Assembly (NCBI RefSeq): GCF_017491605.1
Contig: NZ_JAFGYY010000032.1
Span: 1 to 46,166 of the forward strand
DNA: 46,166 nt
Reading direction: 5' to 3'
From: Pseudomonas sp. 30_B
Lineage (GTDB): Bacteria; Pseudomonadota; Gammaproteobacteria; Pseudomonadales; Pseudomonadaceae
Part shown: in pieces, positions 23,963 to 31,806 of the stretch
Layout: each line of letters opens with the position of its first letter
How positions within the stretch are numbered: the first letter of the stretch is position 1
The notes under the pieces: model-generated
Databases searched by the model: none
Seen by the model: the letters and a program-made list of their open reading frames with translations, nothing else
Told to the model about the DNA's origin: nothing
Position numbers and translations under genes: made by a program

Positions 23963-25077
23963 CAGCCGCAGGCCTCGGTGAGGTGACGGCCGATGTCGTC
24001 CAGGCTGTACACCGCATCGGCCAGGCCCGCCTTGGCAATCGCCATGGGCATGCCGTAGATCACGCAGCTGGCTTCATCCTGCGCCCACACCTGGCTGCCG
24101 CCCTGCTTGAGCATACGCGCGCCTTCGCGACCGTCGGCGCCCATGCCGGTGAGGACCACCGCCAGCACCTTGTCGCCATAGGCCTTGGATGCGGAACCGA
24201 AGGTCACGTCGACGCAGGGCTTGTAGTTCAGCCGTTCATCGCCGGGCAGGATGCGCACGGCGCCGCGGGCATCGACCATCATCTGCTTGCCGCCGGGGGC
24301 CAGCAGGGCCACGCCGGGACGCAGCAGGTCGCCGTCCTCGGCTTCCTTGACGGTGATCTTGCACAGCTTGTCCAGGCGCTCGGCGAACGCCTTGGTGAAC
24401 GCCGCCGGCATGTGCTGGATCAGCACCAGCGGCGCGGGGAAATTGGCAGGCAGCTGGGTCAGGACCCGCTGCAGCGCCACCGGCCCACCGGTGGAAGTAC
24501 CGATGGCCACCAGCCGGTAGGGCTTACGCTTTGGGGGAGCGGAGGTCGCCGGTGCCGGCGCTGCGGGCGCATGGCTGCCAGCGGAAGCCGGCGCCGCATG
24601 GCGCGGGACACTGCCGGCGGCGGCTGGCGCGGGAGCCGGCGCGCCGGTGGAGTACGAGGCGTAGGCGGCGAAGCGGCGGTTGCTCCTGGCGATAGTGTGG
24701 ACCTTCTCGCACAGCAGTTGGCGGACCTTGTCCGGGTTGCGCGAGATGTCCTCGAAATTCTTCGGCAGGTAATCGACAGCGCCGGCATCCAGCGCGTCCA
24801 GGGTCACCCGAGCGCCCTCGTGGGTCAGCGAGGAGAACATCAGTACCGGCGTCGGACAACGCTGCATGATGGTCCGCACGGCAGTGATGCCGTCCATCAG
24901 GGGCATCTCGTAGTCCATGGTGACCACGTCGGGCTTGAGCGCCAGCACCTGGTCGATCGCCTCGCGGCCATTGGTGGCCGTGCCGACCACCTGGATCTGC
25001 GGATCGGCGGAGAGAATCTCCGAGACACGGCGGCGGAAGAATCCCGAATCGTCCACCACCAGGACTTTGACAGCCAT
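23962..25077 (-). CDS. cheB: Chemotaxis methylesterase CheB
   Basis: This 371-residue protein has an N-terminal receiver (VLVVDDSGFF, phospho-acceptor Asp55 in VVTMDYEMPLMDG). A long Ala/Pro linker follows (about 143-182) that is wider than in enteric CheB. The methylesterase domain has Ser195 in IGTSTGGPVALQ, His222 in LIQHMP and Asp315 in LTGMGADG. It removes methyl groups from, and deamidates, chemoreceptors for adaptation. ATG 25077 is preceded by AGGAG at 5 bases; a GTG two codons earlier lies too close to that site. The gene is coupled to motC. Confidence 0.95.
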   Translation of the reverse strand: MAVKVLVVDDSGFFRRRVSEILSADPQIQVVGTATNGREAIDQVLALKPDVVTMDYEMPLMDGITAVRTIMQRCPTPVLMFSSLTHEGARVTLDALDAGAVDYLPKNFEDISRNPDKVRQLLCEKVHTIARSNRRFAAYASYSTGAPAPAPAAAGSVPRHAAPASAGSHAPAAPAPATSAPPKRKPYRLVAIGTSTGGPVALQRVLTQLPANFPAPLVLIQHMPAAFTKAFAERLDKLCKITVKEAEDGDLLRPGVALLAPGGKQMMVDARGAVRILPGDERLNYKPCVDVTFGSASKAYGDKVLAVVLTGMGADGREGARMLKQGGSQVWAQDEASCVIYGMPMAIAKAGLADAVYSLDDIGRHLTEACG

Positions 25078-25133
25078 AGACACTCCTGAATAAAGCCTTG
25101 CCGCGCGCGCGGGCGTCCCCGCGCGCGCAAGAA

Positions 25134-27350
25134 TCAGATACGCCGCGCGTAGCGCTTGAGCATGCTCGGCACATCGAGGATCAGGGCGATGCGCCCGTCA
25201 CCGGTGATGGTCGCCCCGGCCATGCCCGGCGTGCCCTGCAGCATCTTGCCCAGCGGCTTGATGACCACCTCTTCCTGGCCCACCAGCTGGTCGACCACGA
25301 AGCCGATGCGCTGGGTGCCCACGGAGAGGATCACCACGTGGCCCTCGCCCTGCTCTTCGTACTGTGCGCCCGGCACCAGCCAGCGCTTGAGGTAGAACAG
25401 CGGCAGGGCCTTGTCGCGGACGATCACCACTTCCTGACCATCGACCACGTTGGTGTTCGACAGGTCGAGGTGGAAGATCTCGTTGACGTTGACCAGCGGG
25501 AAGGCGAAGGCCTGGTTGCCCAGCATCACCATCAGGGTCGGCATGATCGCCAGGGTCAGCGGGACCTTGATGACGATCTTCGAGCCCTGCCCCTTGGTCG
25601 AGTAGATGTTGATGATGCCGTTGAGCTGGGAAATCTTGGTCTTCACCACGTCCATGCCGACGCCGCGGCCGGAGACGTCGGAAATCTCGGTCTTGGTCGA
25701 GAAGCCCGGGGCGAAGATCAGGTTGTAGCACTCGGACTCGGTCAGTCGGTCGGCCGCGTCCTTGTCCAGCAGGCCCTTCTCCACCGCCTTGGCGCGCAGC
25801 ACGTCCGGGTCCATGCCCTTGCCGTCGTCGGAGATCGACAGCAGGATGTGGTCGCCTTCCTGCTCGGCGGACAGCACCACCCGGCCGGAGCGCGCCTTGC
25901 CGGCGGCTTCGCGCTCGTCCGGACCTTCGATGCCATGGTCCACCGCATTGCGCACCAGGTGCACCAGCGGATCGGCCAGGGCCTCGACCAGGTTCTTGTC
26001 CAGGTCGGTCTCTTCGCCGATCAGCTCCAGGTTGATCTCTTTCTTCAGGTTGCGCGCCAGGTCGCGGACCTGCCGCGGGAAGCGGCCGAAGACTTTCTTG
26101 ATCGGCTGCATGCGGGTCTTCATGACCGCCGACTGCAGGTCGGCGGTGACCACGTCGAGGTTCGACACGGCCTTGGCCATCGCCTCGTCGCCGCTGTTGG
26201 CCCCCAGGCGCACCAGGCGGTTACGCACCAGCACCAGTTCGCCAACCATGTTCATGATTTCGTCGAGGCGCGCGGTGTCCACGCGCACCGTGGTTTCCGC
26301 CTCGTTCGCCGGCTTCTCGGCGGCGGCACGCGGCGCCTCGGCGGGCTTGGCGACCGCCTTGGCCGCAGCGGGTGCCGCGGCAGCCTTGGCCGGCTGCGGC
26401 GCGGCGGCCGGTTTGGCAACGGGCTTGGCGGCAGCGACCGGCTCTTCCTTCGCGCCGGTGAACTGGCCCTTGCCGTGCAGCTCGTCGAGCAGCTTCTCGA
26501 ATTCGTCGTCGGTGATGTTGTCGTCGCCACCGGCAGCGGGTGCCTCGGCGGCTTTCTCGGTCTTTTCCACAGGGGCGGCGGCCACCGGCTCGTCCTTCGC
26601 GCCGGTGAACTGGCCCTTGCCATGCAACTGATCGAGCAGCGCTTCGAACTCGTCGTCGGTGATGTCGTCACCCGAGCTGGCGGCCGGTGCGGCTTCGCTC
26701 GCGGCAGGCGCGGCGCTGGCGGGCGGCTGGGCCCCAGCGAACTGGCCCTTGCCGTGCAGCTGGTCGAGCAGCGCCTCGAATTCGTCGTCGGTGATGTCGT
26801 CGCCACCCGCGCCAATCGGTGCGGCCGGAGCGTCGGCGGTCGGTTCGAGGGCATCCATCAGTTGCTCGAACTCGGCATCGGTGATGTCGCCGTAGGCGGC
26901 GGGAGCTTCCGCGACCGGCTCGGACTCGACGGCTTGCGGTGCTTCGGCCGGCTCGCTGCCACCCGGCTCGGCGAGGCGCGACAGCGCGGCCAGCAGCTCG
27001 GGAGTCGCCGGGGTCGGCTCTTCGGCATCGCGCACCTGCTGGAACATCACGTTGACGGTATCCAGCGCCTGCAGCATCACGTCCATCAGCTCGGCATCTA
27101 CGCGGCGTTCGCCCTTGCGCAGCATGTCGAACACGTTCTCGGCGATGTGGCAGCACTCCACCAACGCGTTGAGCTGGAGGAAGCCCGCCCCACCCTTGAC
27201 GGTGTGGAACCCACGGAAAATCGCATTGAGCAGGTCCATGTCTTCCGGGCGGCTTTCCAGCTCGACCAGTTGCTCGGACAGTAGCTCGAGAATCTCGCCG
27301 GCCTCCACCAGGAAGTCCTGGAGGATTTCGTCATCGGCGTCGAAGCTCAT
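25134..27350 (-). CDS. cheA: Chemotaxis histidine kinase CheA with repeat-bearing linker
   Basis: The 738-residue kinase has an N-terminal Hpt domain (P1) with His49 in RGFHTVKGGAGFLQL. The P3 dimerisation helices start near residue 355 (TTVRVDTARLDEIMNMVGEL). The P4 ATPase has HLVRNAVDHGIE (N box), ISDDGKGMD (G1) and GRGVGMDVV (G2). The CheW-like P5 domain ends the protein. Between P1 and P3 there is no obvious CheY-binding P2 domain. Instead there are three close copies and one degenerate copy of a D-D-x-T-D-D-E-F-E-x-L-L-D-x-L-H-G-K-G motif, followed by an Ala/Pro/Lys linker. The rest is standard for the cluster I kinase that drives swimming chemotaxis. Confidence 0.96.
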   Translation of the reverse strand: MSFDADDEILQDFLVEAGEILELLSEQLVELESRPEDMDLLNAIFRGFHTVKGGAGFLQLNALVECCHIAENVFDMLRKGERRVDAELMDVMLQALDTVNVMFQQVRDAEEPTPATPELLAALSRLAEPGGSEPAEAPQAVESEPVAEAPAAYGDITDAEFEQLMDALEPTADAPAAPIGAGGDDITDDEFEALLDQLHGKGQFAGAQPPASAAPAASEAAPAASSGDDITDDEFEALLDQLHGKGQFTGAKDEPVAAAPVEKTEKAAEAPAAGGDDNITDDEFEKLLDELHGKGQFTGAKEEPVAAAKPVAKPAAAPQPAKAAAAPAAAKAVAKPAEAPRAAAEKPANEAETTVRVDTARLDEIMNMVGELVLVRNRLVRLGANSGDEAMAKAVSNLDVVTADLQSAVMKTRMQPIKKVFGRFPRQVRDLARNLKKEINLELIGEETDLDKNLVEALADPLVHLVRNAVDHGIEGPDEREAAGKARSGRVVLSAEQEGDHILLSISDDGKGMDPDVLRAKAVEKGLLDKDAADRLTESECYNLIFAPGFSTKTEISDVSGRGVGMDVVKTKISQLNGIINIYSTKGQGSKIVIKVPLTLAIMPTLMVMLGNQAFAFPLVNVNEIFHLDLSNTNVVDGQEVVIVRDKALPLFYLKRWLVPGAQYEEQGEGHVVILSVGTQRIGFVVDQLVGQEEVVIKPLGKMLQGTPGMAGATITGDGRIALILDVPSMLKRYARRI
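26451..26893 (-). repeat. In-frame repeat array in the cheA linker
   Basis: Three copies of about 74 bases (26451-26525, 26599-26672, 26731-26804) encode ITDDEFEALLDQLHGKGQF-type peptides at residues ~278-300, ~229-251 and ~185-207. A fourth shortened copy (26851-26893) encodes ITDAEFEQLMDALEP at ~156-170. The spacing between copies is irregular and filled by Ala/Pro-rich sequence. Confidence 0.9.
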
Positions 27351-27382
27351 TCGGATGCTCCCTCTACAGCGTCAGGCGACGC

Positions 27383-28165
27383 TTAAAAACCAAGGCTGGA
27401 CAACAGGTCGTCGACATCGTCCTGACCGGATACGACGTCCTTTCTTGTATCGGCAGCGATTTGCGGACCTTCACCCTTGGACGATCTTTCTTTTTCGACG
27501 GCCTCGCTCATGCCCTGGTAGTCATGCTCGATGCCCGCGTAGCGGTCCACCTGGCCGGCCATCCAGACCAGCTTGACCAGGTTCGACTCGACCTCGGTGA
27601 CCAGCTTGGTGACGCGCTTGATCACCTGCCCGGTGAGGTCCTGGAAGTCCTGCGCCAGAAGAATGTCGTTGAGGTGCGCGGACAATTTGCGGCTGTCCTG
27701 GGCGCTGATGTAGAGGAATTGCTCGACGCGCTTGGCCAGCTCGCGGAAGGCCTCCGGCCCCAGCTCGCGGCGCATGAAGCGCGCCCAGTCTTCCTGCAGC
27801 TCCTTGGCCTGGGTCTCGATGTGCATGACCACCGGGGTGCACTCTTCCACCAGGTCCATGGTGCGGTTGGCCGCCTTCTCGGTCATCTTCACCACGTAGG
27901 AGAGACGATCGGTGGCGTCGGCGATCTGCGACATCTCCTCGGCGTGGCGGGAGTTGGGGTCGATCTGGAAGTTGACGATGGCATTGTGCAGCTCGCGGGT
28001 GAGCTTGCCGACCTCCTGGTAAAGCCCGCGATCGCGCGTCTGGTTGAGCTCGGAGATCAGCTGCACGGCGGTCTGGACTTCGCCGCGTTCGAGGCAGTCG
28101 ACCAATTCGCGCGCGTGTTTTTTCAGGGTCGACTCGAAGTCACCCGCGGATTCGTTGAGATCCAT
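27383..28165 (-). CDS. cheZ: CheY phosphatase CheZ
   Basis: The 260-residue helical protein has the catalytic stretch LLAQDFQDLTGQVIKRVTKL, including the active-site Asp and Gln pair. Its C-terminal peptide DDVDDLLSSLGF is the CheY-binding tail of the family. Long helices upstream (TDRLSYVVKMTEKAANRTMD) form the four-helix bundle. CheZ dephosphorylates CheY-P and sets the switching rate. It lies between cheY and cheA with short gaps, consistent with one transcript. Length and motifs are ordinary for Pseudomonas. Confidence 0.95.
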   Translation of the reverse strand: MDLNESAGDFESTLKKHARELVDCLERGEVQTAVQLISELNQTRDRGLYQEVGKLTRELHNAIVNFQIDPNSRHAEEMSQIADATDRLSYVVKMTEKAANRTMDLVEECTPVVMHIETQAKELQEDWARFMRRELGPEAFRELAKRVEQFLYISAQDSRKLSAHLNDILLAQDFQDLTGQVIKRVTKLVTEVESNLVKLVWMAGQVDRYAGIEHDYQGMSEAVEKERSSKGEGPQIAADTRKDVVSGQDDVDDLLSSLGF

Positions 28166-28184
28166 GACGCCCTCTCTGTCAGCC

Positions 28185-28559
28185 TCAGCTGCCGACCCGC
28201 TCGAAAATCTTCTCGATCTTTTCTTTCAGCACCTGAGCGGTGAAAGGCTTGACCACATAGCCGTTGACCCCGGCCTGGGCCGCTTCGATGATCTGGTCGC
28301 GCTTGGCCTCGGCGGTGACCATCAGCACCGGCAGGTGCTTCAGGCGCTCGTCGGCACGCACCGCGCGCAGCAGGTCGATGCCGGTCATGCCGGGCATGTT
28401 CCAGTCGGTGACGAGGAAGTCGAAGTTGCCGCTGTGCAGCATCGGCAGCGCAGTGGTGCCGTCGTCGGCCTCTGCGGTGTTGGTGAACCCCAGGTCACGC
28501 AGGAGGTTCTTGATGATGCGCCTCATCGTGGAGAAGTCGTCCACGATGAGAATTTTCAT
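28185..28559 (-). CDS. cheY: Chemotaxis response regulator CheY
   Basis: This is a 124-residue single receiver domain. The acidic pair Asp7-Asp8 (ILIVDDFST), phospho-acceptor Asp52 (VTDWNMPGM), Thr82 (VTAEA) and Lys104 (VVKPF) are all present. CheY-P binds FliM and FliN at the motor switch. The start MKILIVDDFS at 28559 is the usual one. However, the only good ribosome-binding site (GGAGGT) lies 17-18 bases before it and only about 4-5 bases before an in-frame TTG at 28571, so a form with four extra residues (MDKN) is possible. Confidence 0.95.
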   Translation of the reverse strand: MKILIVDDFSTMRRIIKNLLRDLGFTNTAEADDGTTALPMLHSGNFDFLVTDWNMPGMTGIDLLRAVRADERLKHLPVLMVTAEAKRDQIIEAAQAGVNGYVVKPFTAQVLKEKIEKIFERVGS

Positions 28560-28735
28560 ATTCTTGTCCAAACCGACCTCCATCGATACCAGGCACGTCC
28601 TGGCGGGCGTGCCGTCAATTCATTGAGCGGCGTGCGCTCATCCCGTGTGGGCGGCGTCAAAGGGACGTCGCCCGAAAGAATTCTGAAATCTAAATCTGAA
28701 GCCTACGAAAAAGCCGACGCGAAACTACCCGAACC

Positions 28736-29485
28736 TCAGTGTGCGCGCCACTCCGCCAGACGTGCCCGCAGGCGCGCAGCGCACTGGCTGTGCAGCTGGC
28801 TGACCCGGGACTCGCTGACGCCCAGCACTTCGCCGATCTCCTTGAGGTTGAGTTCCTCGTCGTAGTACAGCGCCAGCACCAGCCGCTCACGCTCGGGCAG
28901 CTTGGTAATGGCATCGGCCAGCGCCGCCTGGAAGCGTTCGTCTTCCAGCCCGTGGGAGGGCTCGCTGCCCTGGTGCGAAGCGTCTTCGGCCAGACCGCCG
29001 CCCTGCTCGCCGTCCTGCAGTAGATCGTCGAAGCTGTACAGGCGGCTGCCCTGGGTGTCGCTCAGGATGCCGTAATACTCTTCGAGACTCATATTGAGTT
29101 CGGCAGCAACTTCCTGATCTTTAGCGTCACGACCGGTTCTGGCCTCGACGGCGCGGATGGCGTCGCTGACCATGCGGGAATTGCGGTGCACCGAACGCGG
29201 GGCCCAATCACCCTTGCGCACTTCGTCGAGCATGGCGCCACGGATGCGGATGCCGGCGTAGGTCTCGAAGCTCGCGCCCTTGCCGGCATCGTATTTCTTC
29301 GCCGCTTCCAGCAGGCCGATCATGCCGGCCTGCATCAGATCCTCCACCTGCACGCTGGCCGGCAGGCGGCCCAGCAGGTGGTAGGCAATACGCTTGACCA
29401 GCGGCGCGTACCGCTGGATCAGTTGGTCCTGGGAGTTCTGCGCCTGCGCCTTGCTGTACATACGCGCTCCGGAGGCCGTCATCAT
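28736..29485 (-). CDS. fliA: Flagellar sigma factor FliA (sigma-28)
   Basis: The 249-residue sigma-70 family protein has region 2 (VQVEDLMQAGMIGLLEAAKK, FETYAGIRIRGAMLDEVRKG), the DWAPRSVHRNSR motif of the flagellar/sporulation sigma group, and region 4 (LNLKEIGEVLGVSESRVSQL). It directs late flagellar and chemotaxis genes and is held by FlgM (not in this window). Two adjacent ATGs exist, and the first overlaps the fleN stop as ATGA. A gap of about 175 bases follows before cheY, in which no clear promoter was found. The 13-of-16 sigma-28 element at 15857 is a likely target. Confidence 0.97.
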   Translation of the reverse strand: MMTASGARMYSKAQAQNSQDQLIQRYAPLVKRIAYHLLGRLPASVQVEDLMQAGMIGLLEAAKKYDAGKGASFETYAGIRIRGAMLDEVRKGDWAPRSVHRNSRMVSDAIRAVEARTGRDAKDQEVAAELNMSLEEYYGILSDTQGSRLYSFDDLLQDGEQGGGLAEDASHQGSEPSHGLEDERFQAALADAITKLPERERLVLALYYDEELNLKEIGEVLGVSESRVSQLHSQCAARLRARLAEWRAH

Positions 29486-30312
29486 ACGGCCGAACCCGTG
29501 GTCGGATGCTGCACCAGGCGCTCGACGAAGAACTCCAGGTGCCCACGCGGGTTGGCCGGCAGCGGCCAGCTGTCGACTTTCTGCGCTATCGCACGGAAGG
29601 CCAGGGAAGCCTTGCTGCGCGGGAACGCCTCATACACCGAACGCTGCTTCTGCACCGCCTTGCGGACCGACTCATCGTACGGAATGGCGCCGACGTACTG
29701 CAGCGCCACATCGAGGAAGCGGTCGGTGACCTTGGTCAGCTTGGCGAACAGGTTGCGGCCCTCCTGGGGGCTGTGGGCCATGTTCGCCAGCACACGGAAA
29801 CGGGTCATGCCGTAGTCGCGGTTGAGCAGCTTGATCAAAGCGTAGGCGTCAGTGATGGAAGTGGGTTCATCGCAAACGACCAGCAGCACTTCCTGGGCGG
29901 CGCGAACGAAGCTCACCACCGAGTCGCCGATGCCGGCGGCGGTGTCCACGACCAGCACGTCGATGTTGTCGCTGATGTCGCTGAAGGCCTGGATCAGACC
30001 GGCGTGCTGCATCGGCGTGAGGTGCACCATGCTCTGCGTACCGGAAGCCGCCGGGACGATGCGCACGCCGCCGGGCCCCTGGAGGATCACGTCGCGCAGA
30101 TCGCACTCGCCTTCGATCACATCGGCCAGCGTACGCTTGGGCGTCAGGCCCAGCAGCACGTCGACGTTGGCCAGGCCCAGGTCGGCGTCCAGCAGCATGA
30201 CGCGGCGGCCGAGGTCGGCCAGCGCCAGCGACAGGTTCACCGACACGTTGGTCTTGCCAACACCACCCTTGCCACCGGTGACTGCGATTACCTGTACAGG
30301 ATGCATGCCCAT
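29482..30312 (-). CDS. fleN: Flagellar number regulator FleN (FlhG)
   Basis: This 276-residue MinD/ParA-type ATPase starts MGMHPVQVIAVTGGKGGVGK (deviant Walker A at about 13-21), with LLDADLGLANVDVLLG and VLVVDTAAGIGDSV completing the active site. FleN binds FleQ and limits flagella to one polar filament in Pseudomonas. AAGG lies 7 bases before the ATG at 30312, and the family begins MGMHP. A gap of about 170 bases separates it from flhF; it shows no feature beyond GC-rich sequence. The stop overlaps the fliA start. Confidence 0.96.
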   Translation of the reverse strand: MGMHPVQVIAVTGGKGGVGKTNVSVNLSLALADLGRRVMLLDADLGLANVDVLLGLTPKRTLADVIEGECDLRDVILQGPGGVRIVPAASGTQSMVHLTPMQHAGLIQAFSDISDNIDVLVVDTAAGIGDSVVSFVRAAQEVLLVVCDEPTSITDAYALIKLLNRDYGMTRFRVLANMAHSPQEGRNLFAKLTKVTDRFLDVALQYVGAIPYDESVRKAVQKQRSVYEAFPRSKASLAFRAIAQKVDSWPLPANPRGHLEFFVERLVQHPTTGSAV

Positions 30313-30480
30313 ATCAATACCTTGTCTCGTCAATCAGCCGCCGCGCCCCCTGGCGCTGCGGCCTTGCCGGCTGCGGTGCTCTACCGCTTCCGGCGTTCGC
30401 GGATCGTCTCCCAGAGCATCCGCCTTGCCGGGCGACCCACCTGGCCGCCCGTCACCCCACCATGGGGCCGTTCAATTCGT

Positions 30481-31791
30481 TCAGCTGGCGCGACGCACCG
30501 GCTGCTGGTACAGGCCGGCGAACAGGTCGGCCATGGCCTCCTCGCTCGGCTCTTCCGGTGCCTGCAGGCTCACCGCGCGGCTGACCAGCTGGTGGCTGCG
30601 CGCAATCTGCAGATCATCCGGAATCTTCGGACCGTCCGCCAGATAGGCTACCGGGAGACGCTGGCCAATTGCCAGAGCGAGCGCCTCACCGAGGCTGCCG
30701 GCTTCGTCCAGTTTGGTCAGGATGCATCCGGCCAGTCCACAGGAACGATAGTTCTGCCAGGCGGCCTTGAGCACCTGGCTCTGGCTGGTCGCGGCCAGCA
30801 CCAGGTAGTTCTTCACATTCAGGCTCTGCGCGGCCAGGGCTTCGAGCTGCATGCGCAGCGCCGGATCGTTGGCCGGCAGGCCAGCGGTATCGATCAGCAC
30901 CAGGCGCTTGCGCGCCAGCGGGGCCATGGCCTGGATCAGCGACTGGCCGGGATCGACCAGGGTCACCGGCACGTTGAGGATGCGGCCGAGAGTCTTGATC
31001 TGCTCCTGGGCGCCGATGCGGAAGCTGTCCATGGACACCAGGGCGATGCTCTGCGCGCCGTATTTCAGTACGTAGCGGGCGGCGAGCTTGGCCAGGGTGG
31101 TGGTCTTGCCCATGCCGGCCGGGCCGACCAGCGCAACCACTCCCCCCTCTTCCAGCAGATCGGTTTCCGGCGTGTTGATGGAGCGCGCCAGGTGCGCCAG
31201 CAGCATGCGCCAGGCCTGTTTCGGCTCGGCGATGGAGGCGACCTTTTCCAGCAGGCTGCGCGACAGGTCCGCCGGCAGGCCCATGCGCTGCAGGCGACGC
31301 CACAGGTTGGCCTGCTTCGGACGCTGGGTCTGCAGCTGGTTCCAGGCGATGGAGCCCAGCTGCACTTCGATCAGTTCACGCAGGCCGTTGAGCTCGAAGC
31401 GCATGGCCTCCAGCGCCTGCTGGCCGACGTTGGCGGCGGCCGGCGCAACCGGGGCGGCCATGGCTTCGGCCAGCGCTTCGGCGCCGCTGCGGCGCGGGGC
31501 CTGCGCGTCGTACATTTGACGGTCCTTGCGCACGGCCTCGCTCATGCGGGTCGGCTCGCTCAGCTCGGCCTTGGCCTGGGCGATGCGCGCCTGGGTCTTG
31601 CGCAGCTCGGCTTCCAGCGCCGGGTTCGGCTTGCTGGCCGCCGCCGGGGCCTGGTAGTCCAGCGCCGCGGTCAGTTCCACGCCGCCGGCGACACGGCGAT
31701 TGCCGATGATCGCGGCGTCCGGGCCCAGCTCGTCACGGACCAGTTTCATGGCCTGACGCATATCGGCGGCGAAGAAGCGTTTTACCTGCAT
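30481..31791 (-). CDS. flhF: Signal-recognition-type GTPase FlhF
   Basis: The 436-residue protein has a basic N-terminal domain (MQVKRFFAADMRQAMKLVRD) and a variable middle rich in Ala/Gln. The SRP-type NG GTPase follows with P-loop GPAGMGKTTTLAKLA (around residue 220), DSFRIGAQEQ, DTAGLPAND and TKLDEAGSLGEAL. FlhF marks the flagellated pole and recruits early basal body parts. The ATG at 31791 is the family start, preceded by GAGGTCGCAGG. It follows flhA by 15 bases. Confidence 0.96.
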   Translation of the reverse strand: MQVKRFFAADMRQAMKLVRDELGPDAAIIGNRRVAGGVELTAALDYQAPAAASKPNPALEAELRKTQARIAQAKAELSEPTRMSEAVRKDRQMYDAQAPRRSGAEALAEAMAAPVAPAAANVGQQALEAMRFELNGLRELIEVQLGSIAWNQLQTQRPKQANLWRRLQRMGLPADLSRSLLEKVASIAEPKQAWRMLLAHLARSINTPETDLLEEGGVVALVGPAGMGKTTTLAKLAARYVLKYGAQSIALVSMDSFRIGAQEQIKTLGRILNVPVTLVDPGQSLIQAMAPLARKRLVLIDTAGLPANDPALRMQLEALAAQSLNVKNYLVLAATSQSQVLKAAWQNYRSCGLAGCILTKLDEAGSLGEALALAIGQRLPVAYLADGPKIPDDLQIARSHQLVSRAVSLQAPEEPSEEAMADLFAGLYQQPVRRAS

Positions 31792-31806
31792 GGCCTGCGA
31801 CCTCAA

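Noticed and set aside
25098..27284. A 728-codon open frame antisense to cheA
   Set aside because: The frame is long because of high GC and codon bias opposite a strong gene. Its translation is His/Gln/Arg-rich low complexity, and cheA is certain. The same reasoning removes long antisense frames at 29506-32130, 32143-33936 and 37136-39040.
28560..28735. A dedicated promoter between fliA and cheY
   Set aside because: The gap of about 175 bases was read for sigma-28, sigma-54 and sigma-70 patterns; only fragments such as TTGACG without a matching -10 were seen.
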